The notes under the pieces are model-generated. The model was not told the origin of the DNA. It was given only the letters and a program-made list of their open reading frames with translations, and ran no database searches. A program made the position numbers and the translations under genes. A stretch of 20,419 bases of DNA from a virus, in IMG/VR virus record IMGVR_UViG_3300030331_001645, positions 1 to 20,419 of that record. One strand, 5' to 3'. Every line of letters begins with the position of its first letter. Positions within the stretch are counted from its first letter, which is position 1. Shown here in pieces: positions 1 through 5,849 of this stretch.

Positions 1-264
1 GAATATGAAGATCAAGATAGATTTCCACAAAAATTTTCTATGTTTATTCCTTCTGAATCTGTTCCCGCCTTCTGTGAAGAAGTTATGAAAATGGTTGATA
101 CCAAACAAAAGAAAGGGAAAGTTTGGGATTATTCAAAGAAAGAAGAAGTCGAAGTTGATGGTATCTACATCAACGCAAAAGCCAAAGAAGGCAAATATGG
201 ACTATTTGGAAATATAAATTTAAACTTTATTGAGCCTACAGCGGGCGATGATATTCCTTTTTAA
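1..264 (+). CDS. Putative single-stranded DNA-binding protein, 3' end (partial)
   Basis: The reading frame is open from the first base of the window, so the gene starts upstream; 87 residues are visible. The protein is polar and lysine/glutamate rich and ends ...PTAGDDIPF. An acidic tail closing in DDIPF is the classic C-terminal peptide of bacterial and phage single-stranded DNA-binding proteins, which recruits replication and repair partners. The visible body (GKVWDYSKKEEVEVDGIYIN, then a Gly-rich strand and FGNINLNF) fits the beta-rich end of an OB-fold, but the N-terminal DNA-binding core is out of view. It is the only replication-type gene here and is transcribed toward the small minus-strand gene at 236-508, overlapping its 3' end by 29 bases. 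The identification rests mainly on the tail motif; another acidic-tailed replication protein is possible. Confidence 0.6.
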   Translation, partial: EYEDQDRFPQKFSMFIPSESVPAFCEEVMKMVDTKQKKGKVWDYSKKEEVEVDGIYINAKAKEGKYGLFGNINLNFIEPTAGDDIPF

Positions 265-508
265 TTCTTGAATTATTATCTTTTTCTTTTTTAAGACTAA
301 TCTTTATTATTTCTGTTTCGAGATCGCCAATTTTTGCAATGCAATTTTTGATGATCTCGTCTTTTTGCCAATTTTGCCGCTGATAATTTACAGCTATATC
401 AAGTAAATAATCGAAGTCAGTTATCTCGGCCAACATCCGCGCTTGAATCTCAAGATAAAGTTGATCTTCAAGCGTTTCTGTTATGGTAAGCCAATCATCC
501 CAAGCCAT
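236..508 (-). CDS. Hypothetical helical protein, 90 aa
   Basis: Function not recognised. The start is well supported: a full AAGGAGG Shine-Dalgarno lies on the minus strand at 519-525, about ten bases before the ATG at 508. The protein looks entirely alpha-helical, with an acidic N-terminal half, a central segment (FDYLLDIAVNYQRQNWQKDE) followed by an amphipathic stretch (IAKIGDLETEIIKISL), and a basic, charged C-terminus. It has no membrane segment or catalytic motif. It is convergent with the SSB-like gene, and its last codons overlap that gene's DDIPF tail codons antisense. A small accessory or regulatory protein is plausible, but nothing in the sequence proves a role. Confidence 0.7.
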   Translation of the reverse strand: MAWDDWLTITETLEDQLYLEIQARMLAEITDFDYLLDIAVNYQRQNWQKDEIIKNCIAKIGDLETEIIKISLKKEKDNNSRIKKEYHRPL

Positions 509-537
509 AGCAACATGACCTCCTTATATTGAAAATA

Positions 538-569
538 GGCTAACATTGGGGACTGTTAGCCCATTTTTT
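538..569 (+). terminator. Hairpin with T-run, probable terminator
   Basis: An 8-bp perfect inverted repeat, GGCTAACA (538-545) and TGTTAGCC (554-561), encloses an 8-base loop. It is followed by CA and six T's (564-569), the shape of an intrinsic terminator on the plus strand. Read on the minus strand the same stem is followed by TATTTTC, a weaker U-tract, so it may act in both directions between the small minus genes at 620-832 and 236-508. It would stop plus-strand transcripts that run past the SSB-like gene before they reach the secreted-protein cassette. Confidence 0.6.
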
Positions 570-619
570 GCAGAGAAGGGACTAACCACCGAATCCCTTA
601 CGCCAACCATAACTTAAAG

Positions 620-832
620 TTATGTTACAGGCCACAACTTTTCTTTAACTAACTTAACTATTTCGTCATCAATGTCCGTTTCTGTGGACTTGCTGTAGTC
701 CTCAAGCAATCCAACGACAAGAGATTTTACCGCATTGGATTTGACGAAGAACTTCAGTATTGGCTTGATAAATCGAATCATTTTTTGTAATATATTCTTC
801 CCAACTCTAGACAAGTTTGCTAGTTTTAGCAA
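620..832 (-). CDS. Small basic amphipathic protein, 53-70 aa
   Basis: Function not recognised. The longest frame begins with a TTG at 832 (70 aa). An ATG at 781 gives a 53-residue protein starting MIRFIKPILKFFVKSNAVKS, which looks more like a natural start, though the only upstream purine run (GGGAAG) is weak. The N-terminal half is basic and hydrophobic (KPILKFF...AVKSLVVGLLEDY) and could lie on a membrane. The C-terminal half is acidic (TETDIDDEIVKLVKEKL). It is divergent from the membrane-protein gene at 845. Being small, helical and next to a holin-like gene it may belong to the lysis or envelope functions, but this is conjecture from position only. Confidence 0.5.
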   Translation of the reverse strand: MLKLANLSRVGKNILQKMIRFIKPILKFFVKSNAVKSLVVGLLEDYSKSTETDIDDEIVKLVKEKLWPVT

Positions 833-833
833 A
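816..833. promoter_or_regulatory. Perfect hairpin/operator-like repeat between divergent genes
   Basis: TTTGCTA (816-822) and TAGCAAA (827-833) are exact inverse complements around a GTTT loop. The repeat sits in the divergent intergenic region, immediately ahead of the AAAGG ribosome-binding sequence of the gene at 845, and covers the TTG start option of the gene at 620-832. It could be an operator or an RNA hairpin that affects translation of the plus-strand operon. There is no T-run, so it is not a terminator. No convincing -35/-10 pair could be placed nearby. Confidence 0.35.
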
Positions 834-844
834 AAGGCCGTTTT

Positions 845-1117
845 ATGGAAGAACTAGAAGAAGAAAAACAAAGGCCGAATATTGTTGCAACTTTCGTTCA
901 ACTTGTCGTTCTTGGGTGGTCTTTGGCGGTTATTTCTTGGTCATACTATAACCCGAACCCTGTAAGACAAATTGATACCACCTTTGCCGCAGGCTTGCTT
1001 TCGGGCGTCCTTACGCAATTTGGAGTTGACCTGAAAAGTAAGAATAATGACAAAAAAAAGTTAAAAGGTAAAGTAGATATAGTAGACAACAAAAACTCGA
1101 AAGTAGGTATCAAATGA
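845..1117 (+). CDS. Single-pass membrane protein, holin-like candidate, 90 aa
   Basis: First gene of a four-gene plus-strand operon; AAAAGG lies just upstream of the ATG. The N-terminus is short and acidic (MEELEEEKQRP). A membrane segment follows at about residues 13-33 (IVATFVQLVVLGWSLAVISW), then a weaker hydrophobic stretch at about 46-60 (FAAGLLSGVLTQFG), and the C-terminal third is very lysine rich and hydrophilic. Small size, one or two membrane segments and a charged basic tail are holin-like, but no endolysin is visible next to it, so lysis is only one option. From memory, close relatives occur in marine cyanophages, usually unnamed. The stop overlaps the next start (ATGA), so translation should be coupled to the secreted proteins downstream, which suggests an envelope-related role. 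Confidence 0.6.
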   Translation: MEELEEEKQRPNIVATFVQLVVLGWSLAVISWSYYNPNPVRQIDTTFAAGLLSGVLTQFGVDLKSKNNDKKKLKGKVDIVDNKNSKVGIK

Positions 1118-1623
1118 AAAAATTACTTTCTATTTTATTTTTGCTTCCTTTGCCTCTGCAAGCGGGCTATATCCACAAAATTACGGCATCAGCGCAAGGC
1201 GTGGTTGATGGTAGCTATTCGCAGGCAAAACGAATCGGCTCAACCTATTCGATGAGTTCGACAGGGATTACAGCGGGAACAATGGGGCATCTTGATTCGC
1301 CCGCACTAGATAACAGTTCAGTATTAACAGGCGTGGCCGCAACACACGGAACAGGGTCTTATACTCAAACCACAGCGGGCGCCGCAACAAGTTTTTCAGA
1401 ATCATTTATTCAAGGGGATGCGGTAACTACAACGGCAAGCGTTTCTTCTGGAATTGTCTCTTCTTTACCAGTAACAGGCGACACAATCACATATTCAGGC
1501 GGGTCTAATACAGGGCAATCAATAGGAATCACTTCAGTAGCAGGCGGAACTATAACATTAAGCCCCGGCGCGGCGGGAACAAGTGTAACAGGTTCAATAA
1601 CAAGTTCTATCGAAATCGAATAA
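1114..1623 (+). CDS. Secreted Ser/Thr/Gly-rich protein with Sec signal peptide, 169 aa
   Basis: Function unknown. Residues 1-17 form a typical Sec signal peptide: MKK, a leucine-rich core, and cleavage predicted after LQA. The mature part is dominated by Ser, Thr, Gly and Ala, has no cysteine, and looks like a beta-rich extracellular fold. Residues 87-102 (TAGAATSFSESFIQGD) match residues 105-120 of the next gene's product. The C-terminal ~65 residues (ITYSGGS..GQSIGITSVAGGTITL) form a further beta-rich unit that the next protein lacks. It starts by ATGA overlap with the membrane protein and its TAA overlaps the next ATG. I recall similar unnamed exported proteins in T4-like cyanophages. Secretion from the infected cell, or a virion or envelope decoration, are both possible. 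Confidence 0.7.
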   Translation: MKKLLSILFLLPLPLQAGYIHKITASAQGVVDGSYSQAKRIGSTYSMSSTGITAGTMGHLDSPALDNSSVLTGVAATHGTGSYTQTTAGAATSFSESFIQGDAVTTTASVSSGIVSSLPVTGDTITYSGGSNTGQSIGITSVAGGTITLSPGAAGTSVTGSITSSIEIE

Positions 1624-2060
1624 TGCGGCGCTTATTTATAAGCCTTTTTTTATTCTCCAGTTCGCCCTGTTTTGCTATTCCAGTTATTCCTAATTTTTCG
1701 GCCGGAAGTTCTATATCTCGAACAACAAGTTCACAATCAACACGGGAAATAATTCAGTCTTATTCTTATTCTACGGGGTATCAGTACACAACAGGCGGAA
1801 CCAATGTCGAAGCGGTCACGGCAGGCGGAACGATCAGTCCTGAAGCGATTGCAGGGGCAACACAAACAATTAACGGCGTTACATCAACAACAACAGGAAT
1901 AAATTTGACTACTAAACCCCAATGGAAGCAATCGACAGCAGGCGCGGCAACTCAATTTCACGAGTCGTATATTGGGCCGGGGCTAAATTCTTATGTCCAT
2001 ATAGACCGCACTATTGAAGTTCAATCTGTAACTGAATCAACGTCCACTTTTACACAATGA
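1623..2060 (+). CDS. Secreted protein with Sec signal peptide, 145 aa
   Basis: Function unknown. A signal peptide is clear (MRR, a Leu/Phe-rich core, Ser-rich region, predicted cut after CFA at residue 18). The mature protein starts IPVIPNF and is Thr/Ser rich. The block TAGAATQFHESYIGPG at residues 105-120 matches the preceding secreted protein, which suggests a distant paralogous pair. The remaining tail (RTIEVQSVTESTSTFTQ) is a predicted beta region. The only cysteine lies in the signal peptide. The ATG overlaps the preceding stop (TAATG) and the gene's own stop overlaps the next start (ATGA), so the three secreted proteins should be made in a fixed ratio. I recall unnamed relatives in cyanophages. 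Confidence 0.7.
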   Translation: MRRLFISLFLFSSSPCFAIPVIPNFSAGSSISRTTSSQSTREIIQSYSYSTGYQYTTGGTNVEAVTAGGTISPEAIAGATQTINGVTSTTTGINLTTKPQWKQSTAGAATQFHESYIGPGLNSYVHIDRTIEVQSVTESTSTFTQ

Positions 2061-2767
2061 TAAAAAAATTTAAGATAGCAGGCGCAATATTATTTTTTTC
2101 TGTCCAGTTTCCAACTTATGCCAATACCAATATGACAAATAATCCAGTATCAAATTCGTCTGGAAGCGTTACAAATTTAGGCGTGATGAATATGCCGACA
2201 AGACAATTTCAAAATCAAGTCGGCGGTAATACTGTAGTCTGTCAATCTGATACTTTAGTTATCCAGCCTTTTGTCACTTCTTCAGCTTCATTTACAAAAC
2301 CTTATCAAGACTATTATCTAGACCCTATATATTCAGTAAAAGATACAGAAGGCGCGACAGATGCAAACGGCGTAACTATAGGCGATGGCGACCCCGACAA
2401 CCCCGGCCAAATTATCGGTTATAAAACAATAAGAACAGCGCAAAAAGATACATATAATATTTCGCCGGGAATCAGTTTATCTTGGAATATTTCACTTGAT
2501 CGTAAGGCAGTCAGGTTATGCCGCGAAGCGCAACAAAGACAATCAGATTTAATTCAGGCAAGAATAAACGACAATATGTACGCGCTTGAACTCGGACGTT
2601 TGAAAACATGCGGCGATCTTTTATCTAAGGGGTATAACTGGAAAAAAGGAACAAAGTACTATAAATTATGCGAAGATGTCGAATTAACAAATCCAAGCAA
2701 TACGTTAATTAATCATCAACATTCTTTGAAAGAAGTTTCTGTTTCTTCAAACGAGAAGAAGAACTGA
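2057..2767 (+). CDS. Secreted protein with four cysteines and Sec signal peptide, 236 aa
   Basis: Function unknown; last gene of the plus-strand cassette. A signal peptide covers about residues 1-22 (MIKKFKIAGAILFF..., cut after TYA). The mature protein has exactly four cysteines (C62, C155, C185, C205), an even number compatible with two disulfides after export. An acidic turn-rich stretch at residues 109-117 (GDGDPDNPG) could bind calcium. The N-terminal part is Asn/Ser rich. Residues 148-190 form a charged helical segment (LDRKAVRLCREAQQRQSDLI and onward). The 3' end overlaps the convergent Ile-Pro-rich gene by 59 bases. I recall a similar family, including the DPDNPGQI stretch and the late Cys residues, among cyanophage hypothetical proteins; this could not be checked here. 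Confidence 0.7.
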   Translation: MIKKFKIAGAILFFSVQFPTYANTNMTNNPVSNSSGSVTNLGVMNMPTRQFQNQVGGNTVVCQSDTLVIQPFVTSSASFTKPYQDYYLDPIYSVKDTEGATDANGVTIGDGDPDNPGQIIGYKTIRTAQKDTYNISPGISLSWNISLDRKAVRLCREAQQRQSDLIQARINDNMYALELGRLKTCGDLLSKGYNWKKGTKYYKLCEDVELTNPSNTLINHQHSLKEVSVSSNEKKN

Positions 2768-3437
2768 ATTTAGTTCCTGACTTTTTGCCAATTAGTTTTT
2801 TTGCGCGATTTATTATCTGTTTAAATATTGGTTTTAGCAGTCTTGTCAAAAAAGGCGTAGCAGTTGCGGCGGATGTTGCGACAATAGTTACCACTAAAGT
2901 CGTTGCTACTACGGAAGACGAGGGAAGGTTTCTATCGACAAAATTAGTTTTACCCCATAATTCCACACATTTTCCATTTATTACTTCAAAGCCGACAACT
3001 TTTTCTTGCGCCTCTGCGTTTCTTAGATCATTTAATCTGAATCGTTGGTTTTTCGCAGGGCAATCAATTTCTTTTTCTTCAATAACGTTATTATCATTAT
3101 TTTCTTTTGTTTTTGGAATTTCTGGCGTTTTTATATCTGGTATTTCTGGCGCTTCTGTTTTGGTGTTTTGTTTTGGTGTAATTATTTTTGCAGATGGCGA
3201 ATAATCAGGGGCAAAATAAAATGGTGCGGTGTGATCACATAAGGCAACATTTCCATCGGGGTCGTTATTAAAATGATCTTTACCACCTGTTAGAGAATCG
3301 CGTACAACAGCGCAAGGCGCATCAATAACAGGAACGCCCATATCAATAGAAACAGGCGTATCAAGGACGATAGGCGGTTCAATATGGATAGGTTCTGGAA
3401 TATGTATGTTGGGAATATTAATTTCTGGTATTTCCAA
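2709..3437 (-). CDS. Ile-Pro-rich protein with C-terminal membrane segment, 242 aa
   Basis: Function unknown. The N-terminal ~30 residues are a beta-like Ile-Pro repeat (EIPEINIPNIHIPEP...), with a second proline-rich linker at about 95-110 (EAPEIPDIKTPEIPKT). A middle domain (about 120-170) carries cysteines and a conserved-looking CPAKNQRFRLNDLRN...CVELWG segment. A hydrophobic segment at about 175-200 (SSVVATTLVVTIVATSAATA) precedes a strongly basic C-terminus. The start is a TTG three bases after the upstream stop, with no clear Shine-Dalgarno, so coupled re-initiation or frameshifting from the upstream gene is possible. I recall unnamed cyanophage proteins of the same build. The 3' end overlaps the convergent secreted-protein gene. 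Confidence 0.7.
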   Translation of the reverse strand: MEIPEINIPNIHIPEPIHIEPPIVLDTPVSIDMGVPVIDAPCAVVRDSLTGGKDHFNNDPDGNVALCDHTAPFYFAPDYSPSAKIITPKQNTKTEAPEIPDIKTPEIPKTKENNDNNVIEEKEIDCPAKNQRFRLNDLRNAEAQEKVVGFEVINGKCVELWGKTNFVDRNLPSSSVVATTLVVTIVATSAATATPFLTRLLKPIFKQIINRAKKLIGKKSGTKFSSSSRLKKQKLLSKNVDD

Positions 3438-3439
3438 AA

Positions 3440-3637
3440 TTAAAATGGAATTACGTTGCCTGTTGTTTTTGGTATTTTGGGAACTTCTGGTAAGGGTATT
3501 TTATCAATAACTTGTTGAATCATTTTTTCTTTGAAATCATCACTTGTTACCATCATGTAACCATAGACGCCCGCGCCTAACATTGACGCGCTGATTATAA
3601 AACTTAAAATAGATAATATTTGAGAAATCCTTGCCAT
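3440..3637 (-). CDS. Small membrane protein with Ile-Pro tail, 65 aa
   Basis: MARISQILSILSFIISASML begins a single hydrophobic segment (residues ~5-30) that ends in YGYMMV. It is followed by a charged helix (SDDFKEKMIQQVIDK) and a proline-rich tail (IPLPEVPKIPKTTGNVIPF). The tail resembles the Ile-Pro start of the next gene (2709-3437), and the two are separated by only two bases, so they probably function together at the membrane. The ATG at 3637 is preceded by a weak AGTAGGG. A TATAAT-like box lies about 40 bases upstream on the minus strand. Role unknown; from memory it resembles a small gene that accompanies the Ile-Pro-rich gene in other marine cyanophages. Confidence 0.7.
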   Translation of the reverse strand: MARISQILSILSFIISASMLGAGVYGYMMVTSDDFKEKMIQQVIDKIPLPEVPKIPKTTGNVIPF

Positions 3638-3764
3638 GAGATCAGCCCTACTTCGTGCGTTAGTACCTTGTACAATTATAACCTTTTGTGGAATATGTGC
3701 ATTGGCGCCTTTATATCTGACTCTTGGGGTTATGACAAAACAAATGAACGAGAAAATTAATTAA
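3636..3764 (+). CDS. Candidate 42-aa membrane peptide, antisense to neighbours (tentative)
   Basis: An ATG at 3636 opens 42 codons ending in TAA at 3762-3764. The peptide starts MRSALLRALVPCTIITFCGI, has one strong membrane segment (about residues 8-32) and ends in a polar tail, MTKQMNEKIN. It fills exactly the interval between two minus-strand genes. Its ATG overlaps the ATG of the gene at 3637 head to head (CATG), and its stop overlaps the end of the gene at 3757. The hydrophobic core with a basic N-terminus and polar tail looks protein-like, but there is no good Shine-Dalgarno and the interval may instead be leader DNA for the minus-strand gene. Treat as a candidate only. Confidence 0.35.
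   Translation: MRSALLRALVPCTIITFCGICALAPLYLTLGVMTKQMNEKIN
3675..3680 (-). promoter_or_regulatory. Possible -10 box (TATAAT) for the 3637-2709 gene pair
   Basis: On the minus strand the sequence GGTTATAATTGTAC carries an exact TATAAT about 38 bases before the ATG at 3637. No good TTGACA-like -35 is found 16-18 bases upstream, so this is a weak candidate. The nearby GTAC-CTT-GTAC repeat (3663-3673) would fall near the transcription start. Confidence 0.3.
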
Positions 3765-3957
3765 CTTTTTCTTTTATCTCTTCTTTTTCAAAATTTTCAA
3801 GTTCAGCAATTCTTTCTTGACAAGAAAAAATCTTCATTTTAATAGAATCACGAGCAGTTACTAGCTCTTGAATTTTTTGTTGAATTTTGTTGCCTTCATC
3901 AATTGCAACTGTCATGTCTAGTTTGATCTGATCTATTCGTGTTAGTTTTTTTGACAT
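3757..3957 (-). CDS. Small coiled-coil protein, 66 aa
   Basis: No known function. The whole protein is predicted helical with heptad-like spacing (IDQIKLDMTVAIDEGNKIQQ, then IQELVTARDSIKMKI and ERIAELENFEKEEIKEK), suggesting a short coiled coil that oligomerises. A single cysteine sits near residue 47. Its start overlaps the stop of the gene upstream (stop-start at 3957), so it is translationally coupled to the 95-aa protein and is at the distal end of the tail-gene transcript. It could be a fibre-associated or chaperone-type protein, by position only. Confidence 0.65.
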   Translation of the reverse strand: MSKKLTRIDQIKLDMTVAIDEGNKIQQKIQELVTARDSIKMKIFSCQERIAELENFEKEEIKEKVN

Positions 3958-4244
3958 TATTCAGATGGTTTGTCTGCTATCAGTTTAGCCTTCCACGCAG
4001 CTTTGACATCATCAGTCCACGCAGCGTTACATATTGCAGATACTTCGGCTGGCTGTGCTGATAAATCAGTATCTACTAGGTTATCAGAATCATCTAACGT
4101 ACCAGCTTGCAGTACATATCTTTCAAAAGATCTTGTTAATTCGTTGCCATCTTTTTTAATGACTGTTGCCTTTCTTATTTGCACCGCTTTATAAATGCCC
4201 ACGACCTCTATCTTGTCGTATTCGATTGACTCTGTAAGTGCCAT
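3957..4244 (-). CDS. Conserved phage hypothetical protein next to tail fibre, 95 aa
   Basis: The start at 4244 has CGGAG about a dozen bases upstream. The N-terminal half reads as beta strands (IEYDKIEVVGIYKAVQIRKA, then TVIKKDGNELTRSFERYVL). The C-terminal half is helical and ends with a charged segment (AICNAAWTDDVKAAWKAKLI). From memory, close relatives occur right after tail fibre genes in marine phages, where they are unnamed; I know of no demonstrated role. It sits between the tail fibre and the coiled-coil gene, so involvement in fibre assembly or attachment is a reasonable guess. Confidence 0.7.
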   Translation of the reverse strand: MALTESIEYDKIEVVGIYKAVQIRKATVIKKDGNELTRSFERYVLQAGTLDDSDNLVDTDLSAQPAEVSAICNAAWTDDVKAAWKAKLIADKPSE

Positions 4245-4300
4245 TAGGATTAATCTCCGATTAAAACAGGTTTAGGCTTAGTTTAGAGACATAGCTCGGT

Positions 4301-5815
4301 CTATGAAGTGAAATAATGTCCATGTAGGTCAAATCGACCTGCCGCTTGTGCTAGATTAGTACCTAAAAAGTTATTACCATCAGTTTTAAAAAATTGGAGA
4401 TGGGATGAACCGGGACTTTGAAATATTGTTGGTAAATCTGCAGTATCGGAAAAATATCCAGTTGTGAAACCATAAGAAGCACCACCTGCTGTTGCAAAAC
4501 TGCTAAAATTTCCAGACGTAAATGGTAAATTGTTTATTTGTAAACTACCACTTTTAAGAGTTCCAGATGATACTTGTAATTTAATTATAAAATGAACAAC
4601 ATGACCGACTTTTCTATATACACCAACTTGTGATGAATAACTTACCCCACTATCATAACAAGCACTTGAAGCAGAACCAGAGTTAAATTCTGGACTGAAA
4701 GTTCCCTCTTCATAATCGTCAAAAAGCTCACTTGTTCCTGTTCCAGAGGTAGCACTAAAGTCAATACCTTTACCAGAAGTTCCAATTACGAGGTTTCCAG
4801 TATGTATAGTTACATTACCACCTGAAGCCTCTGTGTCTATTGATAATCTATCAACACGCGAACCTCCAGAAAATTGATCTATCCTAAATGAGTTATCACT
4901 TGCTCTTGCTTCAATATTGTATTGGTCTATATGGTCATCTCCATCATCAGAAACTAAACTTAATCTTGCGTCTTCTCCTTCGCTACCAATAACAAGTATT
5001 CTACCTTCGCCAGAAGCTGGGATAAGATTAAGTGTACCAGAATCATAAGTCAATTCAGATTCACCTTCTAAAGTATTAGCACTTCCAGAACCAGTAATAA
5101 CTCTGTTATTTGCGTTGTTATTTATTGTTGTACCACCAACCCCTGTAAGGGCAGAGCCGTCTCCAGAAAAAGCTGTTGCCGTTAATGTTCCATTAGAAGA
5201 ATTAAAAGATAGATTTGAACCTGACTTTGGCGGTAGGTCACCTGTTGCTGCTGTTACAAATAAAGGAAAACAAGTTGTATCTGAAGATTCATCTGCGACA
5301 GTAACATTTGTAGAAGCAACACCCGCTATGACCGTATTTAAAGCCACACCCGCAACAGTAATTGCATCAGCTTCTAAAGTTCCGTCAAAATCCCCATCAA
5401 CGGCGTCTACATCACCGACAAAAGTTGTTGCAGTAACATTTCCTGTAACTGTCAAACCAGAGGAAGAAAAACTTCCCCTTGTGGTTCCTCCGCAAGTTAC
5501 ATCGACAGTATCAGCCGCACTTGAAAAAATACCAGTATTTAAATCATCCCTAAAACCTAAAGCGGGCGCACTTGCAGAACCATCTTCAAGCGTCAAAGTT
5601 CCGTCAAGTTGCAATAAAGTTACCCACCCATCGTTTGAACTATTTCTTATTTTTAAAACGCCTTCATTTGTATCTGCCCACCATTGATAAGCGTATTTTG
5701 TAGAAGGTTCAGTTGATGATGAATTATTACTTACAATCGCGGCCAAAGCATTGTTCAGGTCTGAACGAAAATTCGCCCCTGTGGCATTATCTAGAACATA
5801 ATCATGCGTTGCCAT
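4301..5815 (-). CDS. Tail fibre protein, 504 aa
   Basis: The N-terminus (MATHDYVLDNATGANFRSDL, then NNALAAIVSNNSS and YQWWADTNEGVLKIRN) is a signature I associate with the attachment end of cyanophage tail fibres. It is followed by EDGSASAPALGFRDDLNTGIF and long low-complexity Ser/Thr/Gly/Asp strands such as GLTVTGNVTATTFVGD, typical of trimeric beta-structured shafts. The C-terminal ~130 residues (from about YEEGTFSPEFNSG) form a distinct, aromatic-richer domain likely to bind the host or carry a tip fold. No S74-type chaperone motif is seen. It lies immediately after the J-like gene, the usual fibre position. A weak TAAAAATA-like element (minus strand, 5824-5831) precedes it, and its ribosome-binding site is poor. 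Confidence 0.85.
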   Translation of the reverse strand: MATHDYVLDNATGANFRSDLNNALAAIVSNNSSSTEPSTKYAYQWWADTNEGVLKIRNSSNDGWVTLLQLDGTLTLEDGSASAPALGFRDDLNTGIFSSAADTVDVTCGGTTRGSFSSSGLTVTGNVTATTFVGDVDAVDGDFDGTLEADAITVAGVALNTVIAGVASTNVTVADESSDTTCFPLFVTAATGDLPPKSGSNLSFNSSNGTLTATAFSGDGSALTGVGGTTINNNANNRVITGSGSANTLEGESELTYDSGTLNLIPASGEGRILVIGSEGEDARLSLVSDDGDDHIDQYNIEARASDNSFRIDQFSGGSRVDRLSIDTEASGGNVTIHTGNLVIGTSGKGIDFSATSGTGTSELFDDYEEGTFSPEFNSGSASSACYDSGVSYSSQVGVYRKVGHVVHFIIKLQVSSGTLKSGSLQINNLPFTSGNFSSFATAGGASYGFTTGYFSDTADLPTIFQSPGSSHLQFFKTDGNNFLGTNLAQAAGRFDLHGHYFTS

Positions 5816-5849
5816 TTTCTATCTATTTTTACTTAAGATTATCATAATT

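Noticed and set aside
2785-3204. 139-aa hydrophobic plus-strand frame opposite the Ile-Pro-rich gene
   Set aside because: It is the antisense of a Lys/Glu/Pro-rich gene, giving Phe/Leu/Ser-rich pseudo-membrane stretches; the minus frame has a coherent domain order.
3638-3756. In-frame open extension upstream of the ATG at 3637 on the minus strand
   Set aside because: About 40 codons are open, but no ATG, GTG or TTG start is present and the translated stretch shows no protein-like pattern.
5115-5687. 190-aa open frame on the plus strand within the tail fibre gene
   Set aside because: It is antisense to repetitive Ser/Thr/Gly codons, which creates a Pro/Val-rich frame without stops; no ribosome site or protein-like pattern was seen.
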